64,000 nucleotides of DNA, taken from NCBI GenBank assembly GCA_900554215.1, contig USGG01000003.1:6961-70960 (forward strand), written 5' to 3'. This document shows positions 33,297-39,958 of the stretch, one piece after another. The notes beneath the pieces are model-generated. The model was given only the letters and a program-made list of their open reading frames with translations, did no database searches and was not told the origin of the DNA. The translations under genes were made by a program, and so were the position numbers. The stretch is from an uncultured Megasphaera sp. (GTDB taxonomy: Bacteria; Bacillota; Negativicutes; Veillonellales; Megasphaeraceae). Each line of letters begins with the position of its first letter. The stretch's first letter is position 1.

Positions 33297-33929
33297 ATGC
33301 AAACCCATAATCTTTTTGTTAACAATTCAAGACTTCCAATCTATCTTCCCGATAAATGTCCTTATTGCGATGTTGCTGTACTGCCAATGGTTATTACATA
33401 TAATGATCAGTATGTTTCTGGTTATACGATAGGTTTAGTTCTAAAATGTCCTCGTTGTGAAGAAATCTTTTTTGCTAAATACCCTTTTGGCCGTCCTACA
33501 CCTATTACATATCCATCGCCCAAAGCGCATAGCCTTATCCCACCAGAAATGGGTACTTTATACCCAGAATTCTACACACTGTACCAACAGACCGCAGAAG
33601 CAGAAACACATCACTTGGATGCCATCACGGGCATGGGGTATCGGAAAGCATTGGAATTTTTAGTAAAACATTATTTACTAGATGCTTATCCCGAAGAATC
33701 CGAAAAAATAAAAAAAGAAACACTTAGTCAGTCTATTTCACGTATTCCATATCCTAAAATTCAATCATTAGCAAAAGCGGCTTCTTGGATTGGAAATGAC
33801 GAAACACACCTTGAAAAGAAAAATCCAGAGTATGGCGTTCCTGAAATGAAGTCCTTCATCCAAGCACTATGCTATTTGATTCTCGCTGAACATTCAGCAG
33901 ATTCAGCCACAGAATTATTAAACAAATAA
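33297..33929 (+). CDS. DUF4145-like protein with zinc ribbon
   Basis: 210 residues. CPYC (21-24) and CPRC (51-54) form a zinc ribbon, followed by the helical DUF4145 region (MGYRKALEFLVKHYLLDAYP, GNDETHLEKKN, IQALCYLILAEHSADSATEL). DUF4145 domains often occur with restriction or other defence components. The gene is AT-rich, plus-strand and beside the immunity region, so a lysogeny-expressed accessory gene is likely. It has a Shine-Dalgarno (AAAGGCGGGG). Defence function is inference. Confidence 0.75.
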   Translation: MQTHNLFVNNSRLPIYLPDKCPYCDVAVLPMVITYNDQYVSGYTIGLVLKCPRCEEIFFAKYPFGRPTPITYPSPKAHSLIPPEMGTLYPEFYTLYQQTAEAETHHLDAITGMGYRKALEFLVKHYLLDAYPEESEKIKKETLSQSISRIPYPKIQSLAKAASWIGNDETHLEKKNPEYGVPEMKSFIQALCYLILAEHSADSATELLNK

Positions 33930-34072
33930 TTTACATCGACTTCGCCAATTTTCACTCCATTAGGTAAATAATATTGACAAACATCTCGGACTGGATTCTC
34001 CTGTGTACCAGTCCCGATACGTGCAGTAATCTGGATTACTTCCCGGATTACTGCTTTTTTTATTATTTCCAT
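33872..34072 (-). CDS. Small conserved-type phage protein
   Basis: 66 residues, preceded by an AGGAGGCGGCAGAG ribosome site. The core TARIGTGTQENPVRDVCQYY resembles a short protein motif (G.GT..DPVR.V.QYW...G) I recall from many Firmicutes prophages. It overlaps the 3' end of the convergent DUF4145 gene by 58 bp. Function unknown. Confidence 0.6.
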   Translation of the reverse strand: MEIIKKAVIREVIQITARIGTGTQENPVRDVCQYYLPNGVKIGEVDVNYLFNNSVAESAECSARIK

Positions 34073-34107
34073 CTCTGCCGCCTCCTTTGCAGTAAAATCT
34101 CCGTAAT

Positions 34108-34338
34108 TCAGTTTTTCTGAATTTTACGGGTAAAAAAATAATCGAACGCCTCTGCATCACGTATTTGTAAAAGCTGACAGGCTAACACTATTTCGTCCTG
34201 CGTAAACTTATTAATGTTATTAAGACGCTGACTCAGTGCTGTTGTGCTAAGCTTTAACGCGGCTGCAAAGTTTTCCTGGGTACCAAATTTTTCTTTTATG
34301 CGTCCCCGTAATTTACTATAGTCATAAGCCATCTTCAT
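34108..34338 (-). CDS. Cro-like regulator (DUF739 type)
   Basis: About 76 residues. The start at 34338 is preferred because AGGAGG lies 7 bp upstream. DYSKLRGRIKEKFGTQENFA is followed by the helix-turn-helix ALKLSTTALSQRLNNINKFT and QDEIVLACQLLQIRDAEAFD, the pattern of DUF739/Cro-like proteins. It is divergent from the ImmR-like repressor and separated from it by TTCTGAA operators. Confidence 0.82.
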   Translation of the reverse strand: MKMAYDYSKLRGRIKEKFGTQENFAAALKLSTTALSQRLNNINKFTQDEIVLACQLLQIRDAEAFDYFFTRKIQKN

Positions 34339-34352
34339 ACTCATACCTCCTT

Positions 34353-34466
34353 TTCAGAATTTCTGAACTAATATTATCATGGGGTACTCAATTAGTCAAT
34401 ACTTTATTTAAGATTTTCTGGAAAATTTTATAGTTTTTCTGAATTTTTTATTGCCTTTTCTGAACT
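34353..34466. promoter_or_regulatory. Lysogeny switch operators (TTCTGAA repeats)
   Basis: TTCAGAA-T-TTCTGAA, a perfect 15-bp palindrome, lies at 34353-34367 right in front of the Cro-like gene. Related sites TTTTCTGGAAAA (34414-34425), TTTTTCTGAATTTTT (about 34434-34447) and CTTTTCTGAACTT (about 34455-34467) follow towards the repressor gene. The last one sits inside the promoter spacer of the repressor. Repeated half-sites between divergent repressor genes are the expected CI/Cro operator layout. Confidence 0.75.
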
Positions 34467-34479
34467 TATATAGTATTAT
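34451..34479 (+). promoter_or_regulatory. Promoter of the ImmR-like repressor
   Basis: TTGCCT, 17-bp spacer, TATTAT, followed about 20 bp later by GAAGGGAG and the repressor ATG. A TTCTGAA operator lies in the spacer, so the repressor probably controls its own synthesis. Confidence 0.7.
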
Positions 34480-34505
34480 CTAAAATATAAGAAGGGAGTT
34501 TAATC

Positions 34506-34910
34506 ATGAAAATATCAAATTTTGCCAAGAGATTAAAAGAAGCAATGGATATTAGAAAAGTAAGCCAAACTGAATTACATGAAAAGACTGGAATTGGTAA
34601 GCCATCTATAAATGCTTACTTGAAGGGCGAATATAAAGCAAAACAGGATAAGGTAGATTTGATTGCAGAAGCTTTAAACGTTGACCCTACCTGGCTAATA
34701 GGTTATGACGTTCCTATGGAACGCTCTAGTCGTGAATCCTTTAACAACGGCTACTACACCGATCCGGAAACAGCAGAGCTGGCGGAAAAGCTGCGTACTG
34801 ATCCGGACATGAAGATATTGTTTTCAGCGGCCAAGGATTTAACCCCCGAAGAAATGCAGCAGGCTGCTGATTATGTAAATTACCTGAAAATTAAGGGGCG
34901 CAATAAGTGA
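34506..34910 (+). CDS. ImmR/CI-like phage repressor
   Basis: 134 residues. The N-terminal HTH_3 domain (FAKRLKEAMDIRKVSQTELH, EKTGIGKPSINAYLKGEYKA, IAEALNVDPTWLIGYDVPME) is followed by a short helical tail (DLTPEEMQQAADYVNYLK). There is no LexA/S24 self-cleavage domain. It overlaps by 4 bp a gene for a small HExxH protein, the arrangement of ImmR with ImmA, in which the metalloprotease cuts the repressor to trigger induction. Confidence 0.87.
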   Translation: MKISNFAKRLKEAMDIRKVSQTELHEKTGIGKPSINAYLKGEYKAKQDKVDLIAEALNVDPTWLIGYDVPMERSSRESFNNGYYTDPETAELAEKLRTDPDMKILFSAAKDLTPEEMQQAADYVNYLKIKGRNK

Positions 34911-35176
34911 ACATAAACATCGTTATAACCCGTCTTACGCCGCACGTAAAAGCCATGACTACGCCTAACGACGACGGCACCTATACAATTATCGTCAACG
35001 ATCATTTACCCCGCAAAGAAGCCATCAAGGAAATCGTCCACGAGCTGACGCACATTGAAGGCAACGACTTCTCCGCCGAAGCCCAGGCGACGCTATTAGA
35101 AGAAATGGTCCGCCGAAACACCGAAGACTGCGATGTAGGAAAATTCAATTTTTTCTATCATTATGTGAGTGCGTAG
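34907..35176 (+). CDS. Short ImmA/IrrE-like metalloprotease
   Basis: 89 residues with HELTH at 45-49 in the context IKEIVHELTHIEGNDF and a following acidic helix (AEAQATLLEEMVRRNTED) that may give the third zinc ligand. ImmA proteins usually exceed 120 residues; this is a minimal version lacking the usual N-terminal helices. It overlaps the repressor gene by 4 bp, implying co-translation and a role as antirepressor. Confidence 0.8.
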   Translation: MNINIVITRLTPHVKAMTTPNDDGTYTIIVNDHLPRKEAIKEIVHELTHIEGNDFSAEAQATLLEEMVRRNTEDCDVGKFNFFYHYVSA

Positions 35177-35219
35177 AAATGGAATAGGCTGCCTTGTATC
35201 AAGTCACGCAAAATCGTCA

Positions 35220-35312
35220 TTTTGCTATAGTTATTGACATGACTATAACAAAATCGCTTTTTTGTTATAGTTAATATATGTACTATAACAAAATTTAGCA
35301 TTTGCTACAGTT
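35220..35312. promoter_or_regulatory. Phased palindromic operators in front of the Fic gene
   Basis: Two 34-bp units at 35220-35253 and 35260-35293 begin exactly 40 bp apart. Each is an inverted repeat of TTTTGYTATAGT and ACTATAACAAAA around a 10-bp centre; the second is a perfect 12-bp repeat. A left half-site (TTTGCTACAGTT) recurs at about 35300, again 40 bp on. Each unit also reads as a promoter: TTGYTA, 16 bp, TATAAC. Overlap of promoter and operator suggests tight autoregulation, probably by the winged helix of the Fic protein. Confidence 0.8.
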
Positions 35313-35329
35313 AAATTCAGGAGGTTATA

Positions 35330-36535
35330 ATGGAAAGTCCAAAATTATCCATTTTATTCCATACCGATGAGGATAAATGGAATTCAGTATATTATTCTCT
35401 TTTTAATTCCCCTACATCTCGCCACATCGATATTGAGATTAAACAATATAAATCTTCTCATGGTTTCCCCGCATTTTTCTACTATACAGAAGAAATCGTA
35501 ATGCTACTAACAAAAATGATGGAAGAACAGGCAAAACTTATTGCTATTACAGATACCCTTCCCAATATTGCGTTACGACATTTTACTAAATCTTGTTTAA
35601 TCGAAGAAATACAATCGACAAATGATATTGAAGGTGTTCATAGTACTAGGAAAGAAATAAATACAGCTATCGATGAACAACCAAACATAGAAAATAGAAA
35701 TAACACTCGCCTATGGGGAATTGTTAATAAATATTTAAAACTTCAAAACAAAGAAAATATTGCATTTAATACGAGTCAGGATTTAAGGATATTTTACGAT
35801 GATTTTGTATTGGATGAAGTATGTCGTGAAGATGCCGGAGATAAACCAGACGGATCTATTTTTAGAAAAGGAAGTGTAGATGTCAACGCCAATTCAAAAG
35901 TAATTCATCGTGGGGTATTTCCAGAAGAAAAAATCATAGATTATATGAATAAAGCCTTAGCTGTTTTACAAGATGATTCAATTCCTAATATAATCAGAAT
36001 TTCTGTATATCATTACCTCTTTGGGTATATTCATCCCTTTTATAACGGTAATGGAAGGACATCGCGATTTATTACATCTTATTATTTATCAAAAGTTATA
36101 AATCCCTTAGTATCTTATCGCTTGTCTATAACTATAAAAAAATCTTTAAGAACTTACTACAAACTATTTGATGTTACAAATTCCTATGGAAATCGCGGAG
36201 ATATTACGCCATTTATTACCGGATTTATGTGGCTTATCCTGAAAAGTATAACCAGAACAAATGAATTGCTCAATGATAAAATGCGCGACTTAATAAATTT
36301 TAATAACAAGTTAAAACAATTAAATATGAATTCTAAAGATTTTGCGATATATTATGTACTTCTCCAAGCAGCTTTATTTTCAGATGAAGGTGCTTCTCTA
36401 GATGAAATTGCCCGGACAGTGAATCAACATCCTGCTACCATTAAGCGTCATCTCCAAAAATACCCAGCTAATCACATTTTAATCAATACGGCTCATCGCG
36501 CGCATTTATACCGTTTAAATCTTGATAGTTTCTAG
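35330..36535 (+). CDS. Fic family protein with inhibitory helix and C-terminal winged helix
   Basis: 401 residues. The Fic motif HPFYNGNGRTSR is intact at 235-246, predicting AMP transfer to a target protein. An inhibitory motif of the (S/T)xxxE(G/N) type, TNDIEG (97-102), precedes it, so this is an intramolecularly inhibited (class II) Fic protein. The end (about 345-401) has EGASLDEIARTVNQHPATIK, a helix-turn-helix. The gene is AT-rich, has a CAGGAGG ribosome site, and lies between the immunity genes and the integrase. It may act as a regulator, an abortive-infection effector or host modifier; the target is unknown. Confidence 0.9.
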   Translation: MESPKLSILFHTDEDKWNSVYYSLFNSPTSRHIDIEIKQYKSSHGFPAFFYYTEEIVMLLTKMMEEQAKLIAITDTLPNIALRHFTKSCLIEEIQSTNDIEGVHSTRKEINTAIDEQPNIENRNNTRLWGIVNKYLKLQNKENIAFNTSQDLRIFYDDFVLDEVCREDAGDKPDGSIFRKGSVDVNANSKVIHRGVFPEEKIIDYMNKALAVLQDDSIPNIIRISVYHYLFGYIHPFYNGNGRTSRFITSYYLSKVINPLVSYRLSITIKKSLRTYYKLFDVTNSYGNRGDITPFITGFMWLILKSITRTNELLNDKMRDLINFNNKLKQLNMNSKDFAIYYVLLQAALFSDEGASLDEIARTVNQHPATIKRHLQKYPANHILINTAHRAHLYRLNLDSF

Positions 36536-36545
36536 TCTAAAAATC

Positions 36546-36586
36546 AAAAAAAATCCCGCCACCGTGCTACCAACACGATGACGGGA
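36546..36586 (-). terminator. Hairpin with T run on the minus strand, downstream of fic
   Basis: CCCGCCACCGTG and CACGATGACGGG form a 12-position stem with two mismatches. Eight A residues at its left make a T run only for the minus strand. It could block antisense transcription coming from the integrase side; for the plus-strand Fic gene it lacks a T run. Confidence 0.55.
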
Positions 36587-36644
36587 AGCGCCGAAGGTAT
36601 TACCAGTACCATGTCGGCAAATATAATCAAACCTTACACTCATA

Positions 36645-36684
36645 AGGGGCTGATTACTCTATAAGTATACCATAATCAGCCCCT
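36645..36684. repeat. 12-bp inverted repeat before the integrase gene
   Basis: AGGGGCTGATTA, 16 bases, TAATCAGCCCCT, perfect complementarity, ending 24 bp before the integrase ATG. It may be an operator or RNA hairpin controlling integrase expression. The Shine-Dalgarno AAAGGAGG follows. Confidence 0.75.
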
Positions 36685-36707
36685 ACGTAAAAGGAGGCTG
36701 ATGCTTC

Positions 36708-37784
36708 ATGGCTAAAAAACGACCTGACGGACGATATAAAGCAAGCATTATCATTGACGGAAAACGGAAGTATTTCTATGGTAAATCATCTAAAGAGGCC
36801 CAAGAGAAAAAACAGAAGTATCTCGATACGCTGAAAGTTGCGCCGAATCTTGACGAATCCGTGACGTTTGGCAAATGGGCCGTCATCTGGCTTCGCGGGG
36901 CCAAGAGCTCCCTTTCAGAAAATACGTTTGCGTCCTACACGGCCCAGATGCGCCGCTATCTTTTACCTGCCTTTGCAAAAGTAAAACTTATTGATTTACA
37001 GCCCCATATGTTTCGTGACCTGATTACGCAGCTTGTAGAGCGAAAGCTCAGTAACCGTACCGTACAGTATGCCCTCTCAGTCGCCCGCATTGCCTTAAAT
37101 CAGGCCGTAAATGACGGCTTGCTAGGGAAATCACCTATGAAGGGCGTACGGCTGCCTAAAACGGAAAAAACGAAAGTACAAGCGCTGACCAAAAAAGAAG
37201 CCCATGCCCTACTATCAGCAATACGCAACAAGAAGCACTATAACCTGTACTGGATCGCGCTGTATACGGGCCTGCGCCGATCAGAACTGCTGGGCCTGCG
37301 AATAAGCGACATAAATGAATCGGACAGCACGATTACCGTATCGCAGACTGTCCTGAACATAAAAAATAAGGTCATCATCTCGCCGACGACGAAAAACACT
37401 TCATCCCGCCGGACGATTTCCGTTGATGCCCAGACCCTCGCCATTATCCGCAGCCAGAAAACATTGACGTATAAAGAACAGATGAAGGCGAAAGACTATG
37501 AACGCAACGACCTGTTATTCGCCCGTCCAGACGGCCGGCCATACGATCCGAAATATATCAGCCATACGGCCAATACGTACGGCAAAGCGGCAGGATTAGA
37601 GCATGTTTCATTCCACATGCTGCGCCATACGCATGCTACACTGTTGATATTGGCCGGCGTACATTTTAAAGTTATACAGCACCGTCTGGGGCACTCGACG
37701 TTTCAGCAGACAATGGATACATATGGGCACATCATACCAGCCCTTGAAGAACAAGTGGTTGACAAATTGGCAGGTTTGATTTGA
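36708..37784 (+). CDS. Tyrosine recombinase (phage integrase)
   Basis: 358 residues. The N-terminal AP2-like arm-binding domain (KKRPDGRYKASIIIDGKRKY) and the SAM-like core-binding domain (about 53-150) precede the catalytic domain, with R190 (TGLRRSELLGL), H303-x-x-R306-H307 (FHMLRH), H329 (LGHS) and nucleophile Y339. All catalytic residues are present. Its end lies about 120 bp from the tRNA-derived att site, as expected. Confidence 0.96.
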   Translation: MAKKRPDGRYKASIIIDGKRKYFYGKSSKEAQEKKQKYLDTLKVAPNLDESVTFGKWAVIWLRGAKSSLSENTFASYTAQMRRYLLPAFAKVKLIDLQPHMFRDLITQLVERKLSNRTVQYALSVARIALNQAVNDGLLGKSPMKGVRLPKTEKTKVQALTKKEAHALLSAIRNKKHYNLYWIALYTGLRRSELLGLRISDINESDSTITVSQTVLNIKNKVIISPTTKNTSSRRTISVDAQTLAIIRSQKTLTYKEQMKAKDYERNDLLFARPDGRPYDPKYISHTANTYGKAAGLEHVSFHMLRHTHATLLILAGVHFKVIQHRLGHSTFQQTMDTYGHIIPALEEQVVDKLAGLI

Positions 37785-37906
37785 CCCCCGACATGACCCC
37801 ACCGCAAAAAATTTTCACCTTTTTTAAGCCGCTTACAGCCATCTGGGGTCAAATTCCAGCGTTCACGGAGCGCATGGTTAAGCCATCCGTAGATTTCCAC
37901 GAAGAG

Positions 37907-37960
37907 CCTTAGGATCTGGCGTCGTACGACGTAAGGGTTCAAGTCCCTTCACTCGCACCA
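37907..37960 (+). other. Prophage attachment site: 3' part of tRNA-Leu(UAG)
   Basis: From the anticodon loop onward the sequence matches a tRNA-Leu: CTTAGGA loop with anticodon TAG, TCTGG stem strand, class II variable arm GCGTCGTACGACGT, T arm AAGGG-TTCAAGT-CCCTT, acceptor strand CACTCGC, A and CCA (37958-37960). No GCGAGTG acceptor strand or D arm lies upstream, so it is a partial copy. Such copies are left when a phage recombines into the 3' half of a tRNA gene. The complete tRNA-Leu should lie beyond the left end of the prophage. Confidence 0.85.
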
Positions 37961-37965
37961 ACTCA

Positions 37966-37999
37966 GGCAGAATCAGCAGTTGCTGGTTCTGCCGTTTTT
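37966..37999 (+). terminator. Original terminator of the tRNA-Leu gene
   Basis: GGCAGAATCAGC / GCTGGTTCTGCC around AGTT, then GTTTTT. It follows the CCA end of the tRNA copy by 5 bp, so it was probably the host tRNA's terminator before integration. Confidence 0.8.
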
Positions 38000-38205
38000 C
38001 GTTGTCCCCATAACATTTGGTGTCTTTGCCCCCATTTTGACATCATCACCAGAGCAGCAGTCCTCATATTCTCGGTGCTGCCGTCGTTGCAATCCTGAAA
38101 ATACCCGTTTGCCCTCTATTTGATACCCTTTTCTCCATATATGAATACACTCACATTTTATCTCTTTATTCTCAAAATATATGTCAATTTTATTCTCAAT
38201 TACTA

Positions 38206-38234
38206 TAGACATTTTGAGAAAACAGGTATATACT
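38206..38234 (+). promoter_or_regulatory. Promoter with flanking inverted repeat
   Basis: TAGACA, 17 bp, TATACT, upstream of the small membrane protein gene at 38300. TCTCAAAA...ATGTC (38170-38185) and GACATTTTGAGA (38208-38219) form an inverted repeat over the -35 region and may be an operator. The region 38000-38205 otherwise shows no gene. Confidence 0.5.
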
Positions 38235-38299
38235 ATAGGAACATTCAATACTGCGCAGCGATATAGTACTGAAATGGTTTTTCTTAGGAGGAATGCCTT

Positions 38300-38566
38300 A
38301 TGAAATTCGCTAAATTTATATTGCCTTACGTATTAATTTCTCCGGTGTCCGTAGCCGTATTCTTCATCACCCTCTTTGTGTCCTGCCTCTCCATTGAATT
38401 CGTCATGAACGGCATGCTGCATGCATTAGGGGCCTTCTCCCTCGTATCGCAGACTTTCCGCAACATTTTCGTATCTGTAGCCGGCTCCGGCATTTCCCTG
38501 ATTGCTGCCGCATTGTTTATGAATAAGGCAGTTCATGAAATGAGACAGCTTCAATTTACACATTAG
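38300..38566 (+). CDS. Small membrane protein
   Basis: 88 residues with a TTAGGAGGAATGCCTT start region. Two hydrophobic segments (FILPYVLISPVSVAVFFITL FVS and VSVAGSGISLIAAALFMN) suggest two or three membrane helices. First host gene after the prophage, with its own promoter and terminator. No family recognised. Confidence 0.7.
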   Translation: MKFAKFILPYVLISPVSVAVFFITLFVSCLSIEFVMNGMLHALGAFSLVSQTFRNIFVSVAGSGISLIAAALFMNKAVHEMRQLQFTH

Positions 38567-38577
38567 AATGGTATTTA

Positions 38578-38608
38578 ATACTCTGCATACATTGCAGAGT
38601 ATTTTTTT
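38578..38608 (+). terminator. Rho-independent terminator
   Basis: ATACTCTGCA / TGCAGAGTAT stem followed by seven T residues, directly after the small membrane protein gene. Confidence 0.9.
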
Positions 38609-38620
38609 GCCGATTTACAA

Positions 38621-39517
38621 TCAATTCCTGCCAAAAGCCTCGTTCATTCGTTCTAAAAACAACTCCGCTGCCGGCGAGAACACCTGATACTTTTTCCATA
38701 TGATGTTCATGCCCGACTCCAATAGCGGCATCAGCGGACGAAAACAGAGGGGACTGTCCTCCGACGTATGAGCCAGCTTATCGAGAGTCACGGCATAGCC
38801 CACGCCGGCCTCCACCATAATGGCCGCGTTGTACACAAGATTAAATGTCGTCACGACATGCAGTCTGTCAAAATCGTCGCCGAACCAATCGGCAAACTCA
38901 TTTTCCGTCCGGCGCTGCGTCATGACCTGCCGCGAGCAGATGAGGGGCACGTCGAGAAGGTCCTCTTTCCGAATGCTCTCTTTGGCTACCATAGGACTGT
39001 CCTTGCGCATGATAACGCCCCAGCGGTCCTTGCTGGGCAAATTGATGTAATCATACTTAGAAATATCGGCGGGCTGGATCAGGATGCCGAAGTCGAGAAG
39101 CCCCTTGTCCAGCCGTTCGGTTACGTCTTCGGCGTTGCCGCTGTACAAATGGTAATGAATCTTCGGATACTCCTCCTGCAGCTCCCGGATGATTTCGGCA
39201 ATCTGCCGGATAGCCTGCGTCTCGCCGCCGCCGATGTAAATATCGCCGCTTACGGCATTTTCTCCGGCCAAAAACTCCGCTTCCGTCTTGTCGACCATGG
39301 AAATGATTTCTTCAGCCCGTTTGCGCAGCCGCATCCCTTCCGGCGTAAGGACGACGCGATGGCTCTTTCGTACCAAAAGCTGGCAGCCTAATTCTTCTTC
39401 TAAATCCTTAATTTGCCGCGACAATGTCGGCTGCGTCAGGTGAAGAAAATTCGCCGCCCCCGTAATATTCCCCTCTCGGGCTACAGCTAAAAAATACCGA
39501 AGCACTCTCAGTTCCAT
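38621..39517 (-). CDS. LysR family transcriptional regulator
   Basis: 298 residues from the ATG at 39517 (GAGGGGGATTGG upstream); in-frame codons to 39634 are not needed. LRYFLAVAREGNITGAANFL and LTQPTLSRQIKDLEEELGCQ are the LysR winged helix; the rest is the periplasmic-binding-like effector domain (DFGILIQPADISKYDYINLP). It is divergent from the hydrolase/reductase operon and most likely controls it through the inverted repeat at 39593-39625. Confidence 0.92.
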   Translation of the reverse strand: MELRVLRYFLAVAREGNITGAANFLHLTQPTLSRQIKDLEEELGCQLLVRKSHRVVLTPEGMRLRKRAEEIISMVDKTEAEFLAGENAVSGDIYIGGGETQAIRQIAEIIRELQEEYPKIHYHLYSGNAEDVTERLDKGLLDFGILIQPADISKYDYINLPSKDRWGVIMRKDSPMVAKESIRKEDLLDVPLICSRQVMTQRRTENEFADWFGDDFDRLHVVTTFNLVYNAAIMVEAGVGYAVTLDKLAHTSEDSPLCFRPLMPLLESGMNIIWKKYQVFSPAAELFLERMNEAFGRN

Positions 39518-39592
39518 CCAATCCCCCTCCTCTATCACTGCTGCCGTCATGTTCTTCATATATCTTTTCCTCTTGTAATTTTCATTATGGCT

Positions 39593-39625
39593 TCTCATGA
39601 AATGCCTGTCAAGTATATCATGAGA
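39593..39625. promoter_or_regulatory. Candidate LysR operator
   Basis: TCTCATGA, 17 bases, TCATGAGA, a perfect 8-bp inverted repeat midway between the LysR gene and its divergent operon. A promoter-like TTAGCT, 18 bp, TACAAT lies at about 39640-39670, just downstream, for the plus-strand operon. Confidence 0.6.
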
Positions 39626-39693
39626 TAAAATCAAAGCATTAGCTATATATCCGCGTCGGCGTTACAATAGAGACAGCAAGGAGGTGACCTCGA

Positions 39694-39948
39694 ATGACCG
39701 CAGCCGCAGAAACCGATATATTCAAGATGCAACGGAATCTGTCCGACGCCGGATTCGCCCCTTCCCTGATTCAGAAATTTCTCAAGCTATCTCAGCAAAA
39801 AAAGCGAAAGGAGCAATATCTGCTGCTGGCCCGCCATCGGGCGGAGCTGCTCGAGGAATTACATCATACGCAGTATAAAATCGACTGCCTCGACTACATG
39901 GTCTACGCCATGAAAAAAGAGGACAAGACGATTGATGAACATGTATGA
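39694..39948 (+). CDS. Small helical protein, MerR-tail-like
   Basis: 84 residues, all helical (MQRNLSDAGFAPSLIQKFLK, KRKEQYLLLARHRAELLEEL, TQYKIDCLDYMVYAMKKED). The second half resembles the antiparallel coiled-coil tail of MerR regulators, but no DNA-binding domain is present. A strong AAGGAGGTGACC ribosome site precedes it. It is the first gene of the LysR-associated operon and may be an adaptor. Confidence 0.65.
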   Translation: MTAAAETDIFKMQRNLSDAGFAPSLIQKFLKLSQQKKRKEQYLLLARHRAELLEELHHTQYKIDCLDYMVYAMKKEDKTIDEHV

Positions 39949-39958
39949 GGAGGTATAT

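Larger units (their letters stand above)
1..37960. mobile_element. Myovirus-type prophage (left end outside window)
   Basis: A continuous phage genome fills this span. A tyrosine integrase lies next to a tRNA-derived att site on the right. Then come a lysogeny switch, replication and recombination genes, TerS/TerL, a portal, head genes and a contractile tail with sheath, tube, tape measure and PBSX-like baseplate genes. The modules are in standard phage order and nearly all on the minus strand with 1-35 bp overlaps. I see no frameshifted or stop-broken phage gene, so the element could be intact, but lysis and tail-fibre genes would lie left of position 1 and cannot be judged. Accessory (moron) genes are AT-rich and carry their own promoters or terminators. 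Confidence 0.95.

Noticed and set aside
37880..37960. Complete tRNA-Leu at the att site
   Set aside because: Only the part from the anticodon loop to CCA is present; no matching acceptor 5' strand or D arm occurs upstream.
37973..38248. 91-codon minus-strand frame next to the att site
   Set aside because: It overlaps the tRNA terminator and a promoter region, with no ribosome site or homologous pattern.
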